NCBI GenBank assembly: GCA_036499545.1
Contig: DASYDR010000072.1
Coordinates: 1-19,035, forward strand
Length of the DNA stretch: 19,035 bases
Direction of reading: 5' to 3'
From: Plastoroseomonas sp036499545
GTDB taxonomy: Bacteria > Pseudomonadota > Alphaproteobacteria > Acetobacterales > Acetobacteraceae
A model generated the notes under the pieces. The model did not search any database and had not been told where the DNA came from. It saw nothing but the letters and a program-made list of their open reading frames with translations. Shown in pieces: positions 14,314-19,035 of the stretch. The first letter of the stretch is position 1. Each line of letters opens with the position of its first letter. The position numbers and the translations under genes are program-made.

Positions 14314-14892
14314 TCACGGCAGGATCCGCTTTCGCCGCGGCGGATATGGCAGCCCCGGCAGCATGCCGGTCAGCACCCCGTCGCGGCGGACCAGATGGTG
14401 GAACAGCGCCGCCGCCACATGCAGGCCGATCAGCGCCAGCAATGCGGTCGCGATCCAACCATGCGCCTCGAAGACGCGATGCGCGAGGGGCCGGTTCGCG
14501 ACCAGGAGATTGGGCAGCAGCAGATTGCCGAACACCCGGATGCGGTCGCCATGCAGCATGCTGCCGGCCAGCCCGGCCAGCGGCTGCAACAGCAGCAGCG
14601 CATAGAGCGCCAGGGCATTGGCCCGCGCCGCGACCTGTTGCAGCCGCGGCATATCGGCGGGAAAGGGCGGGGCCGCGCTGCGCAGGCGGATTGCCAGGCG
14701 CAGCAGGGTCAGCAGCAGCATCGCGCAACCGAGTGAGCGGTGCAGCATCAGCAGCCGCGCCGCCTCTTCCCGGCTCGTCGCATCGGCGATCGTCCAGGCG
14801 AGCAGATAGGTGGCGGCCAGCGTGATCGCGCTGGCCCAGTGCATGATGCGCACCGCCGGCGCATGCGCCGGCACCGGCCCGGCCGGCCTCAT
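14314..14892 (-). CDS. cytochrome b561 family membrane protein
   Basis: The 192-residue protein has four hydrophobic helices (about 14-36, 48-70, 92-114 and 140-165). Histidines are placed as in the bacterial CybB-type b561 family: H18 in RIMHWASA, H51 in LLMLHRSLG, H144 in FEAHGW and H158 in IGLHVAAALFHH. These should bind two b hemes and move electrons across or along the inner membrane. The ATG overlaps the cupredoxin stop (ATGA), so the two are translated together. The pairing suggests that the periplasmic copper protein exchanges electrons with this cytochrome. Quinol or superoxide as partner is inference from characterised family members. Confidence 0.92.
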   Translation of the reverse strand: MRPAGPVPAHAPAVRIMHWASAITLAATYLLAWTIADATSREEAARLLMLHRSLGCAMLLLTLLRLAIRLRSAAPPFPADMPRLQQVAARANALALYALLLLQPLAGLAGSMLHGDRIRVFGNLLLPNLLVANRPLAHRVFEAHGWIATALLALIGLHVAAALFHHLVRRDGVLTGMLPGLPYPPRRKRILP

Positions 14893-15224
14893 CGCACGAT
14901 GACCGTGCCCTGCATGTGCGGATGCAGGGCGCAGAAATAGTGGAAGGTGCCGGGGCTCTCGAAGGTGAAGGCGTAGCTGTCATTGGTGTCGAGCACCGGC
15001 GAGCGGCGCGTGCGGGGATTGTCCCGGTCCACGACATTGTGCGGGATGTCGTCGCGGTTGATCCAGGTGACCCGGGTGCCCGCGGCGATGGTGAGCTCCG
15101 CCGGCGTGAAGGCGAAGTTGTCGATATGAATCGCCGCCTCGGCGGGCTGGGCGCCCACCGAGGCGGCGAGCAGGGTGCCGACCGCCAGCGGGCCGCCGGC
15201 GATCAGGATGCGTCGGGTGATCAT
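14889..15224 (-). CDS. exported cupredoxin (amicyanin/plastocyanin-like type 1 copper protein)
   Basis: The 111-residue precursor has a twin-arginine-like signal (RR at 4-5, then ILIAGGPLAVGTLLAASVGA and a likely cut near AQPAEAA). The mature beta-sandwich is about 80 residues, from IHIDNFAFTPAELTIAAGTR to the end. The type 1 copper ligands are complete: H62 in IPHNV, then C98, H101 and M104 in FCALHPHM. The short C-x2-H-x2-M loop resembles amicyanin. It should carry electrons in the periplasm. It follows the metallophosphoesterase after the tandem hairpin repeats and overlaps the cytochrome b561 gene. The start is preceded only by a weak GGAAGCAAGG. Confidence 0.93.
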   Translation of the reverse strand: MITRRILIAGGPLAVGTLLAASVGAQPAEAAIHIDNFAFTPAELTIAAGTRVTWINRDDIPHNVVDRDNPRTRRSPVLDTNDSYAFTFESPGTFHYFCALHPHMQGTVIVR

Positions 15225-15240
15225 GGCCTTGCTTCCGAGT

Positions 15241-15360
15241 TTGTCCGTGAAGCATCCGATTCAGACCTGCGGGCCATGCGGCCCTCCGGTCATCGGACGC
15301 TTGTCAGTGGAGCGTCCGATTCAGACCTGCGGGCCATTCGGCCCTCCGGTCATCGGACGC
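15241..15360 (-). repeat. tandem duplication of a 60-bp hairpin-forming unit
   Basis: Bases 15241-15300 and 15301-15360 are the same 60-bp unit with four differences. Within each copy, 49 bases (15252-15300 and 15312-15360) fold into a long hairpin. The outer stem is GCGTCCGAT with ATCGGACGC (9 pairs), then GACC/GGTC, then GGGCC/GGCCC around a four-base loop. One copy carries A for G in the outer stem, which remains a G-U pair in the minus-strand RNA but would be an A-C mismatch in plus-strand RNA. Another change falls in the terminal loop. The array begins directly after the metallophosphoesterase stop and ends 16 bases before the cupredoxin start. No U-tract follows, so an mRNA-stability or processing element, or a REP-like repeat, is more likely than a terminator. 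Confidence 0.85.
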
Positions 15361-16314
15361 TCAGGCGCCAAGCGGGCGGTCAATGATGGCCAGGCCGGCG
15401 CGGCCCTGGACCTGGGCGATGCGGGTGATGCCGAGCGTCGCGCGCAGGCGGCCGGCGGGCAGGTCCCGGATCGGGCCCGGCGACGCCGCGGTACCGGGTG
15501 CCGGCTGCGGGAAGGCGGTCGAACAGGCGGTGTGGAAAGCGACCTGCCCCTCGACCTTCTGCATCACCTGGTGGATATGCCCATTGAGCACGGTCACCGA
15601 GCCGAAGCGGCGCAGCAGCACCAGCGCCTGTTCCCCGTCATCCGTGCCCCAGCCCCATTCCTGGCTGACGGTCCAGAGCGGCACATGCGCGAAGACCACG
15701 ATCGGCTGGCTGGCGGCCCGGCCGGCGAGGTCGTCCCGCAGCCAGGCGAGCTGTTCGGCGCCAAGATTGCCGAGCCCGCCCGCCCGCAGGTCCTGGACGT
15801 TGTTCAGGGCGATGAAATGCACGCCCTCCTGGTCCCAGCTGTACCAGCCGCGCGGCGCGCCCGGCGTGAAGCGGGCGAAGAAGTCCCGGCCATCCTCCTC
15901 GAGGACGTCGTGTTCGCCGGGCACGTAGCGGGTCTCCATCCGTGCTTCGCGGATGATCTGATCCGCCGTGTCGAACTGCGCCGGACGCGAAAGCTGGCTG
16001 ACATCGCCGGTATGCAGCAGGAGGGAGGCATTGGCCCGCTCCCGCGCCACCAGCGCCACCGCTTCCCGCAGGGTGCCCGCGACATCGGTGTTGGGCGGAT
16101 TGGCGAAGCCGATATGGCTGTCGCTGATCTGCAGGAAGCTGAACGCGCGGCCGGGGGCGGGGGTCTGGGCCTCGGCGCTGCCGAGCAGCCGGGACCGCGG
16201 CACGCCGCCGCTCATGGTCCAGAGCACGCCGGCGCCGGCCCAGGTCATGCAGTGCAGGAAGCCGCGGCGGCTCGGGCCATCGGCCTCGTCCGGGGGATTG
16301 CGGGTGTCGTCCAT
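15361..16314 (-). CDS. Tat-exported calcineurin-like metallophosphoesterase
   Basis: The 317-residue protein has a twin-arginine signal (SRRGFLHCMTWAGAGVLW, RR at 16-17), so it is exported folded with its metals. The phosphoesterase domain starts at about residue 58. It shows D65-S-H67, GD with D104, GEHD (133-136) in place of the usual GNHD/E, H210 in FAHVPLW, and GHIH (245-248), together a dinuclear metal site. The Asn-to-Glu change at the third motif alters a normal metal and phosphate ligand. Start 16314 is supported by GGAG nine bases upstream and by the Tat signal. It leads a minus-strand run with cupredoxin, b561, sigma and anti-sigma. Its substrate is unknown; a periplasmic phosphoester or nucleotide is possible. 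Confidence 0.9.
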   Translation of the reverse strand: MDDTRNPPDEADGPSRRGFLHCMTWAGAGVLWTMSGGVPRSRLLGSAEAQTPAPGRAFSFLQISDSHIGFANPPNTDVAGTLREAVALVARERANASLLLHTGDVSQLSRPAQFDTADQIIREARMETRYVPGEHDVLEEDGRDFFARFTPGAPRGWYSWDQEGVHFIALNNVQDLRAGGLGNLGAEQLAWLRDDLAGRAASQPIVVFAHVPLWTVSQEWGWGTDDGEQALVLLRRFGSVTVLNGHIHQVMQKVEGQVAFHTACSTAFPQPAPGTAASPGPIRDLPAGRLRATLGITRIAQVQGRAGLAIIDRPLGA

Positions 16315-16356
16315 GGGAAATGCTCCGTCGGGGTGGTCCCGAGGAGCAGACCGGGG

Positions 16357-16389
16357 CGGGGTGCGGATTATTCGCGCCGGGGTGCGATT
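16357..16389. promoter_or_regulatory. direct repeat pair, candidate operator upstream of the metallophosphoesterase operon
   Basis: CGGGGTGCGGATT (16357-16369) and CGGGGTGCGATT (16378-16389) are direct repeats 21 bases apart, two helical turns. They lie in the 170-base gap between the divergent metallophosphoesterase and dapF genes, 43 to 75 bases upstream of the former. A run of seven T follows on the plus strand. A regulator or sigma contact site is plausible. I could not fit a standard ECF promoter with confidence. Confidence 0.3.
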
Positions 16390-16448
16390 TTTTTGTCCCG
16401 CTCCACGGCTCCCGGCCCCGCCGCAACCCTGGGCCGCCGAGGTTCCCC

Positions 16449-16477
16449 TTGGACCGGGCGCCGCGACGGGGCATATC
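16449..16477 (+). promoter_or_regulatory. candidate sigma70 promoter of dapF, giving a leaderless transcript
   Basis: TTGGAC (16449-16454) and CATATC (16472-16477) are separated by 17 bases. The -10 element ends seven bases before the dapF ATG at 16485, so transcription would begin at or within a base of the start codon. This fits the absence of a Shine-Dalgarno sequence in front of dapF. Confidence 0.45.
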
Positions 16478-16484
16478 CCTGGCC

Positions 16485-17303
16485 ATGGTCGCATTCCGCA
16501 AGATGCATGGGCTGGGCAATGATTTCGTCGTGCTGGACGCGCGCGGGGCGCCGCTCGGCCTGACGGAGGCGCAGATCCGCCTGATCGCGGACCGGCATTT
16601 CGGCATCGGCTGCGACCAGCTGATCAGCCTGGAGCCGCCGGGCGAGGGGGCGGATGTCTTCATGCGCATCCGCAACCCGGACGCCTCCGAAGCGCAGTCC
16701 TGCGGCAATGCCACCCGCTGCGTCGCTGCCCTGGTTGCTGCCGAGACCGGCAAGGCCCGGGTCGTGGTCCGGACCGTGGCCGGCGATCTGCCCTGCACCA
16801 TCCTGGGGCCGGACCGGGTGATCGCCGATATGGGTGCCCCCCGTCTCGATTGGCGGGACGTGCCGCTGGCGGGGCCGGCCGATACGCTGGCGCTGGATAT
16901 CGCCGAAGGCCCGGTGGCGGCCCCGGCCGCCTGTTCCATGGGCAATCCGCACGCGACCTTCTTCGTGCCCGATGTGGCGGCGCTCGACGTCGCGGCGATC
17001 GGGCCGCGGCTGGAGCATCACGCGGCCTTTCCGGAACGGGCGAATATCGGCTTCGCCCAGGTGCTGGCGCCGGACCACCTGAAGCTGGTGATGTGGGAAC
17101 GCGGCGCCGGCATGACGCTCGCCTGCGGCTCCGGCGCCTGCGCGACCATCGTCAACGCGCATCGGCGCGGGCTGACCGGGCGGCGGGCGACCATCACCAT
17201 GCCGGGCGGCGACCTCATCCTGGAATGGCGGGAAAGCGACGGGCATGTGCTGATGGAAGGCCCGGTCGCCACCGCCTTCGCCGGCAGCCTGGCCCTGTCA
17301 TGA
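16485..17303 (+). CDS. dapF: diaminopimelate epimerase
   Basis: The 272-residue enzyme converts LL- to meso-diaminopimelate in the lysine and peptidoglycan pathway. The two halves of the fold each bring one catalytic cysteine: C73 in AQSCGNATRC and C214 in LACGSGACA. The N-terminal KMHGLGNDFVVLD (6-18), FGIGCDQLI and NPHATFFV are family signatures. Length is normal. ATG 16485 is where homology begins, and no Shine-Dalgarno is visible. A promoter ending seven bases upstream suggests leaderless translation. The stop overlaps the mtaB start (ATGA), and dapF-mtaB-ftsY is a recurring order in alphaproteobacteria. Confidence 0.97.
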   Translation: MVAFRKMHGLGNDFVVLDARGAPLGLTEAQIRLIADRHFGIGCDQLISLEPPGEGADVFMRIRNPDASEAQSCGNATRCVAALVAAETGKARVVVRTVAGDLPCTILGPDRVIADMGAPRLDWRDVPLAGPADTLALDIAEGPVAAPAACSMGNPHATFFVPDVAALDVAAIGPRLEHHAAFPERANIGFAQVLAPDHLKLVMWERGAGMTLACGSGACATIVNAHRRGLTGRRATITMPGGDLILEWRESDGHVLMEGPVATAFAGSLALS

Positions 17304-18586
17304 CCGGCGAGCACAGCCTGGATGCGGAGGAGAGCGGCGGCGCGGGCGGCCCGCGCATGCTCACCTTCGGCTGCCGGCTGAACACCTATGAGAGCGCGGC
17401 GATGCAGGACCTGGCGACCCGGGCCGGGCAGCGCGACGCCATCATCGTCAATACCTGCGCGGTGACGGCGGAGGCCGAGCGCCAGGCGCGCCAGGCGATC
17501 CGCCGTGCCGGCCGCGAGAATCCCGGCACGCCCATAATCGTCACCGGCTGCGCCGCGCAGATCGCGCCCGATGCCTGGGCCGGGTTGCCCGGCGTCACTC
17601 GCGTCATCGGCAATGCTGACAAGCTGAAGCCCGAGAGCTGGGCGCTGGACGCGCCGCCGGCGCCGGTCACCGACATCATGGCGGCGAAGGAGACGGCGGC
17701 GCATCTCGTCACCGAATTCGCCGGCCGGGCGCGGGCCTTCGTCCAGGTGCAGCAGGGCTGCGACCATCGCTGCACCTTCTGCGTCATCCCCTATGGCCGC
17801 GGCCCGTCGCGCAGCGTGCCGATCGGCGCGGTGGTGGAGCAGGTGCGCGCCCTGGTCGCCGCCGGTTATCGGGAAGTGGTGCTGACCGGGGTGGACATCA
17901 CCAGCTACGGTCCCGACCTGCCGGGCCAGCCGCGCCTCGGCCAGATGGTGCGGCGGTTGCTGGCGCTGGTGCCGGAGCTGCCGCGGCTGCGGCTGTCCTC
18001 CCTCGATCCGGTCGAGATGGATGAGGATCTGTGGCGCCTGATCGGCCACGAGCCGCGGCTGATGCCGCATCTGCACCTGTCGCTGCAGCATGGCGCCGAC
18101 CTGATCCTGAAGCGCATGAAGCGCCGGCATCTGCGCGCCGACGCCATTGCCCTGGCGCGTCGCGCCCGCGACCTGCGCCCGGACATCGTCTTCGGCGCCG
18201 ACCTGATCGCCGGCTTCCCGACCGAGACCGAGGAGCATTTCGCTGAGATGCTGGCGCTGGTCGAGGAATGCGGCTTGTCCTTCCTGCATGTCTTCCCCTT
18301 CTCGGCCCGTCCGAACACCCCGGCCGCGAAGATGCCGCAGCTGCCCATGGCCCTGCGGCGGGAACGCGCGGCGCGGCTGCGGGACGCTGGCGCCACCGCC
18401 GCCCAGCGCCTGTTCGCGACCCGGCTGGGACGGGAAGAGAGCGTGCTGCTGGAGCGCGGCGACCGCGGCCATACCGAGCAATTCGCGCCGCTGCGCATCC
18501 TTGGCGCGACCGGCGCGCCGGGTGAGCTGCGGCGCTTCAAGGTCACCGGCCTGGAGCCGCAGGGCCTGCTGGCGGAGGCGGCCTGA
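17300..18586 (+). CDS. mtaB: tRNA t6A37 methylthiotransferase MtaB
   Basis: The 428-residue radical-SAM enzyme adds a methylthio group to t6A at position 37 of ANN-decoding tRNAs. The N-terminal UPF0004 domain has three cysteines for one [4Fe-4S] cluster: C25 (FGCRLN), C53 (NTCAV) and C84 (TGCAA). The radical-SAM motif is C154-x3-C158-x2-C161 (GCDHRCTFCVIP). Segments such as GADLIAGFPTETEEHF and HVFPFSARPNTPA fit MtaB better than MiaB or RimO. A C-terminal TRAM-like part follows. The start overlaps the dapF stop; the next in-frame ATG (MLTFGCRLN) is also possible. The 19 residues before it are low in complexity (HSLDAEESGGAGG), so the true start could be either. Confidence 0.95.
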   Translation: MTGEHSLDAEESGGAGGPRMLTFGCRLNTYESAAMQDLATRAGQRDAIIVNTCAVTAEAERQARQAIRRAGRENPGTPIIVTGCAAQIAPDAWAGLPGVTRVIGNADKLKPESWALDAPPAPVTDIMAAKETAAHLVTEFAGRARAFVQVQQGCDHRCTFCVIPYGRGPSRSVPIGAVVEQVRALVAAGYREVVLTGVDITSYGPDLPGQPRLGQMVRRLLALVPELPRLRLSSLDPVEMDEDLWRLIGHEPRLMPHLHLSLQHGADLILKRMKRRHLRADAIALARRARDLRPDIVFGADLIAGFPTETEEHFAEMLALVEECGLSFLHVFPFSARPNTPAAKMPQLPMALRRERAARLRDAGATAAQRLFATRLGREESVLLERGDRGHTEQFAPLRILGATGAPGELRRFKVTGLEPQGLLAEAA

Positions 18587-19035
18587 TGGCGTTGCGATCG
18601 CTCTGGGGCCGCCTGACCGGCCGCGAGGAAGCGAAGCCCGATCCCGCCATCCAGGCGCCCGAGCCGCTGCCGCCCGTGCCCGAGGCGCCGCCGCCGGCGC
18701 CGGAGCTGCCGCCGGCACCGCCGGAGCCCGAGCCCGAATTGCCACCACCGGCGCCCGTGCCGGAGCCGCCACCCCCGCCGCCGGCGCCTGAAGCACCGCC
18801 ACCCCCGCCGGCGCCCGTGGTGGAGGAGAAGGGCGGCTGGTTCTCCCGCCTCAAATCCGGCCTGTCCCGCTCCACCGCCCGCCTGACCGAGAGCGTCACC
18901 AGCCTCTTCGTCAAGCGCCGCCTGGATGAGGAAGCGCTGGAGGAGCTGGAGGAGACGCTGATCGCCGCCGATCTCGGCGTCGCTGCCGCGCGCCGCATCG
19001 TGGACGATTTCCGCAAGACACGCTTCGGCAAGGAA
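18586..19035 (+). CDS. ftsY: signal recognition particle receptor FtsY (5' part, runs off the window)
   Basis: The first 150 codons are present with no stop before the window edge. The N-terminal MALRSLWGRLTGREEAK could be a short amphipathic membrane-targeting stretch. It is followed by a low-complexity Pro/Glu/Ala region (about 18-78) and then the N domain of SRP GTPases: GGWFSRLKSGLSRSTARLTE, LFVKRRLDEEALEELEETLI and AADLGVAAARRIVDDFRKTR. The GTPase G domain lies beyond the edge. FtsY docks ribosome-SRP complexes at the inner membrane. The ATG overlaps the mtaB stop by one base (TGATG), so they are translationally coupled. The proline-rich A domain differs from the acidic one of E. coli FtsY. 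Confidence 0.92.
   Translation, partial: MALRSLWGRLTGREEAKPDPAIQAPEPLPPVPEAPPPAPELPPAPPEPEPELPPPAPVPEPPPPPPAPEAPPPPPAPVVEEKGGWFSRLKSGLSRSTARLTESVTSLFVKRRLDEEALEELEETLIAADLGVAAARRIVDDFRKTRFGKE
18637..18819 (+). repeat. proline-rich low-complexity repeat inside ftsY
   Basis: About 60 codons consist almost only of CCG, CCC, GAG, GCG and related triplets encoding PEAPPPAPELPPAPPEPEPE-type sequence and two runs of five or six prolines. The repeats are imperfect, which is consistent with slippage. The region is intrinsically disordered and lies between the membrane-targeting N-terminus and the N domain. Confidence 0.85.

Noticed and set aside
15241..15360. Possible CRISPR array
   Set aside because: There are only two copies, directly abutting with no spacers, and no cas genes are near. 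The unit is a tandem duplication of a hairpin.
15241..15360. Rho-independent terminator after the metallophosphoesterase
   Set aside because: The hairpins are strong but no run of T follows on either strand.

Overview
The window looks like chromosomal DNA of a high-GC alphaproteobacterium, most likely Acetobacteraceae and Roseomonas-like. This rests on the very GC-rich codon use, a lone TctC/Bug-type solute receptor, and the rpmI-rplT-pheS-pheT-lepA and dapF-mtaB-ftsY gene orders. The family placement is inference; no 16S gene or other marker is present.

Left part (1-5447) is accessory and worn. After the tail of an unidentified gene come a complete class V aminotransferase and an ltrA-like membrane gene that is frameshifted and then cut off at about 1881. 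From there the DNA is abruptly AT-rich. It carries one small orphan lipoprotein gene, a 5' scrap of an IS256-type transposase with its terminal inverted repeat, and, abutting that repeat, the last 52 codons of a recombinase-like gene. A divergent LysR regulator / short-chain dehydrogenase pair follows. The region ends at a tRNA-Ser(GGA) whose 3' end faces it, the geometry expected of a tRNA-anchored island.

Middle part (5448-12920) is conserved core read on the minus strand: tRNA-Ser with its own promoter and a leader hairpin, a Bug-type periplasmic receptor downstream of lepA (EF4), pheT and pheS, an intrinsic-terminator-like hairpin, rplT and rpmI, with a candidate sigma70 promoter in front of rpmI. 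infC is not upstream of rpmI. PheT has an extra segment of about 28 residues.

Right-centre part (12934-16314) is the most interesting block. Five minus-strand genes are arranged as one transcription unit: a Tat-exported metallophosphoesterase, a tandem pair of 60-bp hairpin repeats, a Tat-like exported cupredoxin, a cytochrome b561, an ECF sigma factor and a membrane-bound zinc-motif anti-sigma factor. Two of the junctions are ATGA overlaps. The arrangement suggests an envelope redox, copper or oxidant response in which sigma and anti-sigma control their own operon.

Right end (16449-19035) is a plus-strand run dapF-mtaB-ftsY with stop/start overlaps. dapF may be leaderless, and ftsY runs off the window after a long proline-rich N-terminus.
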